Of a DNA stretch of 64,000 nucleotides, positions 25,841 to 34,150 are shown one piece after another (position 1 is the stretch's first letter; every line of letters starts with the position of its first letter). Under the pieces are notes generated by a model, which worked only from the letters and a program-made list of their open reading frames with translations, was not told the origin of the DNA and made no database searches. A program made the position numbers and the translations under genes. The DNA is from Cytophaga aurantiaca DSM 3654 (GTDB lineage: Bacteria; Bacteroidota; Bacteroidia; Cytophagales; Cytophagaceae). The stretch covers positions 62,001-126,000 of the forward strand of contig NZ_KB903654.1 of assembly GCF_000379725.1 (NCBI RefSeq), written 5' to 3'.

Positions 25841-26641
25841 CTATTTCCTTTTATCCTTACAGTCCATAGAGAATGAGATTAAATTAAACATCTCCCTCAT
25901 TCTGCTCCTTACTCTGCTGCCATACATACTTTCTATTTCTGAAGCAGAAAGATTAGTTGTGATATGAGTAATCATTTTCTTTTGTACAAAGAGATCGTAA
26001 CGGCTTAAAAGAATCTCTGCCATGACGTTGCATTCATTGCCATAGTATTTGAGGTTGTTTTCTGTACCAAGATCATCAAAGCAGTATGTGCGTGGCCAGG
26101 TATTCTCGCCTTTACGACTGAAGGCATTTTTACTGTATTTGTGAATGGTTTCATATCCGTCCTGAATAAACTCAAAGCTTACTTCTCTACACGATCTCAT
26201 CACATGCCTATTGGACTGATTGATGAAATTATTTAATAAGGTCATTAAAGCTGTTTTTCCGCAACCTACAGGACCTGATAACAGAATCCCTTTGCTTAGG
26301 CTTATATTAAACCTTGCTGCGTTAGCACTGTCTTTAATTGCATAAACAAGCAGTTTGAAAATAATTTCATAGTCAGCGGGATTGATTGCAAAGTTTTCTC
26401 CGAATTGCTCCTTGCCTTTTTTATTCAAGAACGTAATACATTCCTCAAAGTCATATCCCTTCGCCTGCTTCTTGCCTTTTTCGATTGAAGGACTGATGGC
26501 TTTTGCTTTTAGGTCCTTTTCTTTTGGAACCATTTCTTCTATGCTTTTGCTGTTACAGAGGCTCTGAATAGTCTTTATCATTTCCGGTATGGAGGTTTCC
26601 TGCTTTGAGCTGTTGCTGACTTGATTGCTTGGTTCTGTCAT
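25841..26641 (-). CDS. DnaC-like AAA+ ATPase of a mobile element
   Basis: 266 residues. Walker A SGPVGCGKTALM at about 122-133, Walker B-like CFDDLGTE at about 188-195 and a C-terminal THITTNLSASEIESMYGSRVRSRMREM with sensor and Arg-finger-like residues, as in DnaC/IstB helicase loaders. Bacteroidota integrative elements carry such an ATPase just after a replication-like protein; here it overlaps that gene by 89 bp. It probably helps load helicase during element replication. Not an IS21 helper, since no IstA is next to it. Confidence 0.78.
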   Translation of the reverse strand: MTEPSNQVSNSSKQETSIPEMIKTIQSLCNSKSIEEMVPKEKDLKAKAISPSIEKGKKQAKGYDFEECITFLNKKGKEQFGENFAINPADYEIIFKLLVYAIKDSANAARFNISLSKGILLSGPVGCGKTALMTLLNNFINQSNRHVMRSCREVSFEFIQDGYETIHKYSKNAFSRKGENTWPRTYCFDDLGTENNLKYYGNECNVMAEILLSRYDLFVQKKMITHITTNLSASEIESMYGSRVRSRMREMFNLISFSMDCKDKRK

Positions 26642-27239
26642 GTGAATTGAATTTGGCGGTGTTTAACATCCAGTTGCGGGCTGCAGCCTGCCAGTCTTTC
26701 ATTGGTGCTTTACCTCCTACTTTCCATCCGTTGGATTGGAAATAGTTGTAAAACTTTTCGGCTTCCAGTTCCGGAAATTCTTTTTCTTTAAAAAAAATAA
26801 AAACTTCTTCAAGGGTTGGTGGGTGCACTGTTTCACTCTCTTTATTTTTATTTGAATTGTTTATATAAGGTAGTTTTACAGTTGGTTTTACAATTTCTGT
26901 ACGAGTAGCTGTACACTTAGTTGTACAATCAGTTGTACAGAAATTGTAAAAGTTGATGCGTGTTCCATGCATAGGATTATGAGAAGGTATGTACTCCAAA
27001 TACTGCCATTCATGCAATTCCCGAAGACATTTAGTATAGGTAGAAAATGAATTGATCTTGGCCGCTTTCATAATCTCTGTCCTGTTTATGGAAGTTGGAT
27101 TCAAAAAACGGTTTGCATTCCACACCTGAAATAAGGCCATATACATGCTTATGTGAGAAGACAACAACCTGTTGTCTTCATAAAACAATTCCATGATTCT
27201 GTTAAGGTGCTTGATGTAGTTCATTGCCATATCTTTCAA
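26553..27239 (-). CDS. Replication-like HTH protein of a mobile element
   Basis: 228 residues. The N-terminal half looks like a winged-helix domain (NPTSINRTEIMKAAKINSFS, TYTKCLRELHEWQYLEYIPS), the C-terminal half has NGWKVGGKAPMKDWQAAARNW, a segment that recurs in DnaD-like or primosomal proteins of Bacteroidota elements. It is placed between the excisionase-like gene and the ATPase, the usual order in these modules. In the middle a 12-bp DNA period encodes CTTDCTTKCTAT. Role in element replication is inferred. Confidence 0.65.
   Translation of the reverse strand: MKDMAMNYIKHLNRIMELFYEDNRLLSSHISMYMALFQVWNANRFLNPTSINRTEIMKAAKINSFSTYTKCLRELHEWQYLEYIPSHNPMHGTRINFYNFCTTDCTTKCTATRTEIVKPTVKLPYINNSNKNKESETVHPPTLEEVFIFFKEKEFPELEAEKFYNYFQSNGWKVGGKAPMKDWQAAARNWMLNTAKFNSHDRTKQSSQQQLKAGNLHTGNDKDYSEPL
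26899..26938. repeat. Four GTAC motifs at an exact 12-bp period
   Basis: GTAC occurs at 26899, 26911, 26923 and 26935; the later units share CAGTTGTACA-like half-palindromes (AGTTGTAC). They lie inside the replication-like gene, where iterons of plasmids and integrative elements often lie, and encode a Cys-Thr-Thr tetrapeptide repeat. Confidence 0.6.
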
Positions 27240-27254
27240 TATGATTTGGCTCTA

Positions 27255-27524
27255 CTACTTACGCTTCTTATTTTTCTCCAGCATTTGGATTACATCTTCA
27301 TGTTTATAATAAAGCGTGCCTCCAATTTTGGTATAAGGAAGCGTACCGATAATTCTTAGGTGTTGGAGCGTGCCGGGTGAGATTGCTAAGAGCTTTCGCA
27401 CTTCCTGAGATTTTAACCAGGGTTTCTGTTGGTTGGATGTGATGGAAAAAAGTTCTTTTAATTCATTTAAAAGTTCGGTTTTGAAGTTTTTAAGATCTTC
27501 TTTAGTAATAATTTCTACTGCCAT
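27255..27524 (-). CDS. Excisionase-like HTH DNA-binding protein
   Basis: 89 residues. A helical N-terminal half is followed by WLKSQEVRKLLAISPGTLQHLRIIGTLPYTKIGGTLYYKHEDV, the MerR-like winged HTH (HTH_17) of Bacteroidota excisionases and accessory proteins. It is the first gene of the three-gene element module and lies 15 bp upstream of the replication-like gene. Directional control of excision is the expected role but has not been shown for this protein. Confidence 0.82.
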   Translation of the reverse strand: MAVEIITKEDLKNFKTELLNELKELFSITSNQQKPWLKSQEVRKLLAISPGTLQHLRIIGTLPYTKIGGTLYYKHEDVIQMLEKNKKRK

Positions 27525-27772
27525 ATTTGTATGTTTAAAATGTATGGCTCAAAAAGAGATAAAAATACTCAAGTAAAACAGTTACAGGGGTTCTACAACC
27601 CTTTGCAATCTTGATTGATTTACAGGCAGATACATGTAAACATTTTTGCAATTATTTTATTTGAGGTAAAAAAAATGGATATTTGTATATAATTAAAATT
27701 AATGGAATGAATTAAAGAAAAAAGAGATATATAAATATTGTTGGCTATAAGCTAATTAACTGTACTTAGAAA

Positions 27773-27925
27773 ACGACCAATTTTAATAAGCATCACAGGA
27801 GAATTAGACTGAAGCTCACGCTATGCGTGGGCATTGGTTGTTCTTGTGATGCGGGTGCTTGGTCGTACCTCTAAGACGGAATGTATCGATGTCCCGCGCT
27901 ATTTTTTTTAAAACAATGCCGGGAC
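27773..27925 (+). ncRNA. Strongly structured intergenic element, function unknown
   Basis: Nested complementarity is visible: ACGACCAA (27773-27780) with TTGGTCGT (27859-27866); GCATCACAGGAG (27790-27801) with TTCTTGTGATGC (27841-27852); GCTCACGC (27814-27821) with GCGTGGGC (27825-27832, 3-base loop); and a separate GTCCCG (27891-27896) with CGGGAC (27920-27925) around a T8-A4 loop. It lies between the divergent excisionase-like gene and the alpha-CTD-like gene. Candidates are a regulatory RNA, a single-strand origin or a transfer origin. Strand is a guess, set by the gene that follows. Confidence 0.45.
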
Positions 27926-27947
27926 GCAAACCGTTAAATTATTTACA

Positions 27948-28175
27948 ATGGACGTACCGACTGAAATCTTACACATACCCTATAAAGAATTACCGATAAG
28001 TAGCGGTATGAAACGCTTTTTTACGTTTCACAATATCCCTATTCTTGAAAAATTATTACAGATTCCACCCAAAGAGTTATTGGAGATGAAATGGTTTAAT
28101 GCAAAGCTATACTACGAGCTTACATGCTTGCTTGAAGAGCATGGATTGATGAAGGATTGGAATAAATTAGAATAA
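27948..28175 (+). CDS. Stand-alone protein resembling the RNA polymerase alpha C-terminal domain
   Basis: 75 residues. LPISSGMKRFFTFHNIPILEKLLQIPPKELLEMKWFNAKLYYELTCLLEEHGL has the pattern of alpha-CTD: an I-x-x-L-x-IS start, two helix-hairpin-helix units, and the terminal helix. No alpha N-terminal domain is present. Such small proteins occur in Bacteroidota mobile elements. It could contact DNA or compete with the host alpha subunit; this is inference. Its start lies 22 bp after the last hairpin of the structured element. Confidence 0.55.
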   Translation: MDVPTEILHIPYKELPISSGMKRFFTFHNIPILEKLLQIPPKELLEMKWFNAKLYYELTCLLEEHGLMKDWNKLE

Positions 28176-28179
28176 CAAC

Positions 28180-29217
28180 TTATTCAATACTTTTAATAAC
28201 ATTCTCTAAAAGTTCCCTCACTGATTCCTTGGTCCTATCTTCAACATTATAATATTTGTTATGAAGGCTGTCAAAAGATATCTGATCTGTCTTTTTTGAA
28301 CAAAATTTTTCACTCAATACATGGAGAATATCCATCTGTACTTTGTTCGTGACAATTCCTGATTTGTTCAATAACTTAAATAGGTAAGCGGTTTGAGCAA
28401 CCGACATGGATGTTTCTATTTTGTGCACTCCTTTTGAAAGAATGGATTGTTGTTCGGGATTGTATTTCTTTTGCTTTTTACGGCATTGCTTAATTTCTAT
28501 ATTGATCCATTCATCCAATATTGGTTTTATATTAGGATATTCTGGACTAAACGGATTACCGATTTTTATTGGAATGGAACTAAAACGTTTGGTATAACTT
28601 AATAATACCTGCTCTTGGACGTATGGATTATCTTCCTGATGCAACTCTCCTATTATTTCGCTTACAATATATTTGAAAAAAGTTGGCGAATTGAAATTTT
28701 GTGAAATAAGAAAACTTATTACTACATCTTCTTTTAGAGAATTAATTGATAAAGAACAATCGCTTAGCCAGTTTTTCCAGAACTGGGAAACATAACTTAC
28801 AAAATGAATTGTGCAGTATTTGCATTTCTCTGGTTCAATTAATGGTGCTATATGTTTAAACAACCGTTCATTAAAATTCGTTTTTATTGCATGTTTTATT
28901 TCTTCTATAAAATCAGCAAATTGATTAAATAGACTATGTTTTCCAAGGTCAGAAATAACAAGCATTTCATTCGTAAACCTTTGAAAATTGGTTTCTAAAA
29001 AATATAGAACCTTATCGCATTCTTTACATATTGAATCATTTTTTTTATATTCAATAAGTGCGAACTGATGATTCTGAATATACAGCTTAATCTCTTCTTC
29101 TGTTCGTAGTTTAAAAGCTGTTTCTCTAATCTCCTCAATAATAGTATTTACTTCGTCTTTGATTTCGTCACTATTATTCTCGATTAGGTTGTCGAAAAAT
29201 TCCAAATTGTATTTCAA
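28180..29217 (-). CDS. Conserved-looking helical protein of Bacteroidota mobile elements, RteC-like tail
   Basis: 345 residues, no signal peptide or membrane helix. Two CxxC-like pairs occur (SICKECDK about 63-68; EKCKYCTIH about 129-137). The C-terminal 80 residues (SMSVAQTAYLFKLLNKSGIVT ... NKYYNVEDRTKESVRELLENV) resemble the C-terminus of RteC-type and similar transposon proteins. It is convergent with the alpha-CTD-like gene (4-bp gap). I cannot name a function; element regulation is possible. Confidence 0.55.
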   Translation of the reverse strand: MKYNLEFFDNLIENNSDEIKDEVNTIIEEIRETAFKLRTEEEIKLYIQNHQFALIEYKKNDSICKECDKVLYFLETNFQRFTNEMLVISDLGKHSLFNQFADFIEEIKHAIKTNFNERLFKHIAPLIEPEKCKYCTIHFVSYVSQFWKNWLSDCSLSINSLKEDVVISFLISQNFNSPTFFKYIVSEIIGELHQEDNPYVQEQVLLSYTKRFSSIPIKIGNPFSPEYPNIKPILDEWINIEIKQCRKKQKKYNPEQQSILSKGVHKIETSMSVAQTAYLFKLLNKSGIVTNKVQMDILHVLSEKFCSKKTDQISFDSLHNKYYNVEDRTKESVRELLENVIKSIE

Positions 29218-29466
29218 TTAAAAATATATTTAAATAGCCTGGTTGTATTTCTACCTCATTCTAAAAGTCACTTCATTAACCCTTTATCAAAAAAAACAAT
29301 AAAAAGTAACTCAAATCATGTAAAATAGTTTGTATTGTTAACGTATGGGATCATCGTATTATTTTTTTATCATTCAAAAATATTTTAATAAATATCACTA
29401 TTCTTTATAGCTTAATTGAGCTTTTGATCACAAGGTTAAAATTGAATTCATCATACGTAATGTATC

Positions 29467-29508
29467 AAAAAAAGAACTTTAAATAGTTATTATTCAAGTT
29501 CTTTTTTT
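29467..29508. terminator. Perfect 13-bp hairpin with A and T tracts
   Basis: AAAAAAAGAACTT pairs exactly with AAGTTCTTTTTTT across a 16-base loop. Useful as a terminator in either direction; on the left the nearest gene end is that of no visible gene, so it may be a relic. Confidence 0.6.
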
Positions 29509-29776
29509 GATTATCTAATCCGAAAATTAATTAAAAATCAAATACTACTATATCCGTAAAAATACGTAATCTAAATACTTTAAAGACTTAATATAATAGT
29601 ACTGATGATTATATCTTTATACTTCCTGTAGCTTCTTTATTAATCTGATTACTGATTTGACAAAGTCTAAAACAATAACATTTAAAAACCGATAGAACTT
29701 ATGTGTGTTAATCTTTTATATAATCAATTATTTGAAATTTGTATTGATACCTATGAATATACTGTTATACTTTTTT

Positions 29777-29872
29777 GACCGAAATGTAAACAACTACTGT
29801 GCGCATCACCAACCCTATCAGGACTTGATTACTTTTAACATTGATTTTACCAATACTGACATAAGTGCTCCA
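29777..29872 (-). pseudogene. Fragment of an EamA-family transporter gene
   Basis: The 96 bp align by eye with 44475-44572, inside the intact EamA gene of this window: both read AACAACT-x-CTGTGCG and AA(C/T)ACTGAC at the same spacing. The minus-strand product NVKSNQVLIGLVMRTVVVYISV corresponds to KGISSDLGLAIRTAVVFILV. Flanking sequence does not continue the protein on either side. Confidence 0.6.
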
Positions 29873-30190
29873 AGTAGGACGATACCGGCACACCCTCCAT
29901 GGTAATAATTCTTCATTATTAAATATATGTTGAATACGATGTCCCTTAGGCTTTCCAAGCTGTTTACCGTAGTTTGAATAACGGTCATCCATTGGGTGCA
30001 TAGCTTCTCTTTCCCGAAATCTGATGATTAAATAATTATAAGAATATATATACTTGGGATAGTTTATCAAGACTTAATTTAATCCTTACAACAATTCAAT
30101 GGTTTAAATTTAAAATTCTGTTAAAGGAATTTCAATTGTTAACATTTTTTTATCTATCTATGCACTCAGTCATTTTAATTAGAGTTTTAA

Positions 30191-31441
30191 ATGTTTCCCA
30201 AGAAAGCAAGAAAAGTTTTTATAAGTTCCTTCGCATCTCTTCACAATAAGACCTTTGCAACCTTATATTTCGCTGAAACAATCAGCCTTTTAGGAGATGC
30301 TTTTACATGGGTAGGCCTAGCTTTGCTGTCATATCAATTTGGCATAGAAAAATCGGCTGTTATACTTTCTATTGCTTTAACGTTACGAGTTTCTGCCTTT
30401 ATTTTATTCGCTCCATTTGCAGGAGTAGTAGCAGATAAAATTGATCGAAAAAAGATTTTATATATTACTCATTTTATCCGAATGGGTATTGTGTGCTTCT
30501 TCCCTTTTGTTGATGCTGAATGGCAAATTTATGTATTAGTATTTTTATTGAACATATTCAATGCTTTCTTTACTCCAACCTATAAGTCCATTATTCCGCA
30601 TATAATAGATAAAGAGAATTACAGGCAAGCTATCGGCCTTTCTACAGCAACCTTTCAGCTCTTAGGTGTATTGGGGCCAGGTTTGGCTGGAATTGTCAGT
30701 GTATGGTTAGGTGCAAGATATATATTCTTTTTAGATGCTGCATCCTTTATCATAGCAGGCATTCTTATTCTAAAGCTTCCTGCTGATTCACTTAACAAAA
30801 CCAAAGATGTTACAGTAAATGAACAAACACATTCCATATGGAGTGACGTTTTTAAAGGTACTCAACTTTTATTTTCTAATAAATTAATCCGCTTTGCACT
30901 CATCATTGAATTCATTTCAGCTATAGCAGGAGCTGAGATTCTAGTCAATACAATAGGCCATATAAAAAATGACTTTCATTTAACAGACAATTATTATGGT
31001 TGGGTTATGGCAGCCTTCGGAGTAGGTGCTGCTATAGCAGCTTTTGTTGCGGGCAATATTGACAAATCTAAAGGGCGTACAAAGTCTTTAATAATCGGAG
31101 TGTTAGTATTAGGGTTTTCTATCATTGCTGCTAATTATGTAGATTATTATATTTTATTATTTCTATGGCTGATTGCAGGACTGGGACAAAGTCTTGCAGA
31201 AATGCCTTCCGAAACATTAATTGGCGAAAATATTGAAGAGCAGCAACAAGGAAAGGTATATGGTGCACATTTTGCATTTTCTCATCTATGGTGGGCAATC
31301 GCCTACCCTATTGCTGGATTATTGGGAAATATATTTCCGCATGAAGATTTTCTCTATGCAGGTATATTATCCTTAGCTTTGTTATTAATTATAGTAGTGA
31401 TTTATTCTTTTAAAAAATGGTTTACTAATTCTATGAGTTAA
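30191..31441 (+). CDS. MFS transporter (MFS_3/EntS-like exporter)
   Basis: 416 residues with twelve hydrophobic segments. The loop between TM2 and TM3 carries GVVADKIDRKKILYITHFIRMG, the MFS motif A variant (G-x-x-x-D-x-x-x-R-x-x) and NAFFTPTYKSIIPHII is typical of the MFS_3 group with enterobactin or macrolide exporters. Substrate is unknown. The IS element starts 14 bp after its stop, so transcription into the methyltransferase gene, if it once existed, is now interrupted. Confidence 0.85.
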   Translation: MFPKKARKVFISSFASLHNKTFATLYFAETISLLGDAFTWVGLALLSYQFGIEKSAVILSIALTLRVSAFILFAPFAGVVADKIDRKKILYITHFIRMGIVCFFPFVDAEWQIYVLVFLLNIFNAFFTPTYKSIIPHIIDKENYRQAIGLSTATFQLLGVLGPGLAGIVSVWLGARYIFFLDAASFIIAGILILKLPADSLNKTKDVTVNEQTHSIWSDVFKGTQLLFSNKLIRFALIIEFISAIAGAEILVNTIGHIKNDFHLTDNYYGWVMAAFGVGAAIAAFVAGNIDKSKGRTKSLIIGVLVLGFSIIAANYVDYYILLFLWLIAGLGQSLAEMPSETLIGENIEEQQQGKVYGAHFAFSHLWWAIAYPIAGLLGNIFPHEDFLYAGILSLALLLIIVVIYSFKKWFTNSMS

Positions 31442-31446
31442 TATTT

Positions 31447-31455
31447 GTGTAGATA
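31447..31455. repeat. Left target-site duplication of the IS4-family element
   Basis: GTGTAGATA directly outside the left inverted repeat; the same 9 bp follow the right inverted repeat at 32778-32786. Confidence 0.9.
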
Positions 31456-32777
31456 CACTAGCGTTTTGATATTACTCAAAGATACTCAATTGATTATCTA
31501 AATCCATGTTGTTTTTCTGTATTTCATACTTCTCAAACATAGCATTGATAGGCTTTTTCTCAAATATGCTCATACTTAATATTTGTAGAATTTCGTAAAG
31601 GCTATTTTGAATGCAAAATTTCTTCTTTGCTATTGCAACTAATACATAAGTGGCTATAGCAATCCATACTTGAGTTTTAACTGCATTTTCGCTTTGACCC
31701 CAAAAGGATTTTATTTTTAGATGTTGTTTAATCCATTTAAAAAATAATTCTACCTTCCATCTATTCTTGTATAACAAAGCAATCTCTGTTGCTTTAACTT
31801 CTAAGTTATTGGTAAGAAATATCAGTGTCTTAGAGCTCTCTGGATCAATATATTTTATTCGACTTAATTTAATTGGATAATATTTTAATGGGTAGTGACT
31901 TGAAAGTCGTATGATTTGATCGCACATAATTCCTTTCGATTTGTCACATTCATTAGAATAAATTCTATTGAAATTACAATTGTCTTTACTCCGAATGACA
32001 AAAAAAGCATCGCTAAGGTGTATTTTATATAATCGTTTAAAATCAAGATATCCACGATCTAATAAATAGATATTGTCTTTAGCGAAAACAATTTTGTCTA
32101 GAATATTTACTTCATGAATACTTGCATTAGTAATATGAATAAATTCAGGAATTGAAGTTTTAATGTCGAGTTGAACATGAACTTTTATTGCAGCTTTTGT
32201 TTGTTTAAATGTTGCCCAACAAAAAGTATTTAAACATAAATCAATTGTAGTTGCATCAATGGCAAATATATTATTTGTTAAAGTAAGGTCGGAAAAATTA
32301 TCATTGACATAAAGTTCTTTAGCTTGACGAATCAATACCATAGCGTAGTCAGCAAATATTCTCCAATCTCGATTTTCATTTGCTTTGGAAAGAGTACTCT
32401 TAGAAATCAATTTACCTATGCCAAGATGATATAATTTATCTTCATTGGCACCTAAACAAATTATCGTATCACTTAAACTTTCTCTTTGTGTAATCTGACC
32501 GAAAATCATGCATAAAAACTGTTTCCAACAAGTAAATTCTTTTACTTTATAATTTCCATTATATCTATTTACACAGGTACGAAAGCTGGTTGTAGATAAT
32601 AACGCAATTAATTGAGAAAAAGCATATTGACCTGAATTCATAACTTATTTGTTTATAATAAGTTAAATAGAATTAAAGTCTTTAAATTTTCAAATCGTGT
32701 TAGGTAATAATATTCTTGGAGGCCTTGTAAAATATAGAATGCAGAATTATTATATTGCTAACATCAAAACGCTAGTG
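31456..32777 (-). mobile_element. Complete IS4-family insertion sequence, 1322 bp
   Basis: Terminal inverted repeats start CACTAGCGTTTTGAT at the left end and are matched exactly for 15 bp at the right end, with partial match continuing (A/G then TTA). The element is bounded by perfect 9-bp direct repeats GTGTAGATA. It encodes one transposase on the minus strand. Intact ends, identical target duplications and an open transposase suggest a recent insertion. Confidence 0.93.
31472..32641 (-). CDS. IS4-family transposase
   Basis: 389 residues with an N-terminal DUF4372-like part (FSQLIALLSTTSFRTCV). DDE residues lie in NIFAIDATTIDLCL (D about 159), YLLDRGYLDFKRL (D about 204) and YKNRWKVELFFKWIKQHL, whose Y-x2-R-x3-E-x6-K spacing is the YREK signature of the IS4 family. 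It cuts and pastes the surrounding element. Full length with no stop or frameshift, so probably active. Confidence 0.92.
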   Translation of the reverse strand: MNSGQYAFSQLIALLSTTSFRTCVNRYNGNYKVKEFTCWKQFLCMIFGQITQRESLSDTIICLGANEDKLYHLGIGKLISKSTLSKANENRDWRIFADYAMVLIRQAKELYVNDNFSDLTLTNNIFAIDATTIDLCLNTFCWATFKQTKAAIKVHVQLDIKTSIPEFIHITNASIHEVNILDKIVFAKDNIYLLDRGYLDFKRLYKIHLSDAFFVIRSKDNCNFNRIYSNECDKSKGIMCDQIIRLSSHYPLKYYPIKLSRIKYIDPESSKTLIFLTNNLEVKATEIALLYKNRWKVELFFKWIKQHLKIKSFWGQSENAVKTQVWIAIATYVLVAIAKKKFCIQNSLYEILQILSMSIFEKKPINAMFEKYEIQKNNMDLDNQLSIFE

Positions 32778-32786
32778 GTGTAGATA
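32778..32786. repeat. Right target-site duplication of the IS4-family element
   Basis: GTGTAGATA directly after the right inverted repeat, identical to 31447-31455. Confidence 0.9.
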
Positions 32787-32850
32787 TTTATATAATTTGA
32801 GGAACCATTTATACCAATAATGGATTAGCTATTAAAATTAAAGTCATTCG

Positions 32851-33462
32851 ATGAACACAGAAGAAAAATCACATTGGGATCATGTATATTCCACAAAAGG
32901 CGCTCAGGAAGTTAGTTGGACACAAGAAGTACCTAAAACTTCATTGGATTTTATTAAAAACTTTCAGTTGCCCAAATCAGCGTCCATTATTGATATTGGT
33001 GGTGGTGATTCTAAACTTGTTGATTTTTTATTAGAAGAAGGCTATACAGATATCACCGTCTTAGACATTTCTGTGAAAGCCCTTGAACGTGCAAAAGCAA
33101 GACTAGGTGATAAAGCTATACAAGTACAATGGATTGTTTCTGACATTACAGCGTTCAAGCCTGAAAGACAATACAACGTATGGCATGATCGGGCAACCTT
33201 TCATTTCCTTACTACAGCTAATCAAATAAAATCGTATTTGGAAGTTGCCAGACAAGCCATCAATGGATACATAACCATCGGAACATTCTCAGAGAACGGC
33301 CCTCTCAAATGCAGCGGATTAGATATTAAACAATATTCTGAACAAGAATTGGAAACATCTTTTGCAAATGGATTCAAGAAATTAAACTGTATTCAGGAAA
33401 ACCATGTAACACCATTCAATACGATACAGAACTTCACGTTTTGTGCATTTAAAAGCAATTAA
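32851..33462 (+). CDS. Class I SAM-dependent methyltransferase
   Basis: 203 residues. Motif I SIIDIGGGDSKLVDFL at about 45-60, acidic loop VLDIS about 72-76, and VWHDRATFHFLTT about 110-122 identify a small class I Rossmann methyltransferase of the TPMT-like group. Such enzymes sit in many bacterial metal and metalloid islands; substrate is unknown and could be a metalloid, a thiol or a small molecule. It was probably in one operon with the MFS exporter before the IS inserted. Confidence 0.85.
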   Translation: MNTEEKSHWDHVYSTKGAQEVSWTQEVPKTSLDFIKNFQLPKSASIIDIGGGDSKLVDFLLEEGYTDITVLDISVKALERAKARLGDKAIQVQWIVSDITAFKPERQYNVWHDRATFHFLTTANQIKSYLEVARQAINGYITIGTFSENGPLKCSGLDIKQYSEQELETSFANGFKKLNCIQENHVTPFNTIQNFTFCAFKSN

Positions 33463-33577
33463 TATAAATCTGGTACTAATGCGTGACTCTAATTTCAATG
33501 CTTCCCAAAATTTTATAATTCTTTGCAATCATTTTATAATAACTAATTCCCTTCTAATACGTTAGTTTGTATATACA

Positions 33578-33970
33578 ATGAAAAGACTTCTCTGCATATC
33601 GCTTTTGTTCCTTTACATCACCTTTAATATAGGGCTGGTGGTAAATACATATTATTGCATGGGCAAAGTCGAATCCGTATCCTTATTTGACACATCAGCT
33701 AAAAAATGTGATAGCTGTGGTGAAATAATTGTATCTAAAAACTGTTGTCAGAATTCTACGGTATATTTTTCTATAGGTGATGATCAGGTATCTTCGCAAA
33801 CAACGATTTGCATACCCGATTTTTCAGCATGTTCCGAAATAACACCTTTATATAGCATTCATGTAGTTGGCCATGCTGATGTAAACATACATGATGGTCA
33901 ATTTTATGTGTTTGAAACAGGGCCTCCCAAAACGCCCTTATACATTCAAATACGCTCCCTTATTATCTGA
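33578..33970 (+). CDS. HYC_CC_PP family secreted protein (second copy)
   Basis: 130 residues, colinear with the protein at 9757: hydrophobic leader, YYCMGK replacing HYC, CDSCGE ... KNCCQN, and ETGPPKTPLYI at the end. The first motif has Tyr instead of His, a change at the residue that names the family. It opens the second paralogous copper block (33578-35298). Function unknown; exported. Confidence 0.78.
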   Translation: MKRLLCISLLFLYITFNIGLVVNTYYCMGKVESVSLFDTSAKKCDSCGEIIVSKNCCQNSTVYFSIGDDQVSSQTTICIPDFSACSEITPLYSIHVVGHADVNIHDGQFYVFETGPPKTPLYIQIRSLII

Positions 33971-34150
33971 TTTTTCAATTGTAAATGTATGTTGGAATAC
34001 TTTTGTATTCAACTTACACACTTCTTTATTTCCTTTCATTTCCCCCTTTAAATCGAACGCATATAACAATATAGTTTTTGTTATAATGCCAAGGGTGTGA
34101 ATCGAAAAAAGGCATCATATCATTTATCCCACTATTTAAAAATCAAATTT

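Larger units (their letters stand above)
29218..30190. other. 973-bp stretch of AT-rich DNA with gene debris
   Basis: It contains a terminator hairpin (29467-29508) and a broken EamA-transporter piece (29777-29872). A minus-strand stretch at 29890-30000 reads MHPMDDRYSNYGKQLGKPKG, protein-like, but is fused to the EamA debris and unrecognised. Nothing else is supported. Confidence 0.5.

Noticed and set aside
25841-26641. IstB helper of an IS21-family element
   Set aside because: No IstA transposase or IS21 ends are next to it; gene order with replication-like and excisionase-like genes fits an integrative element instead.
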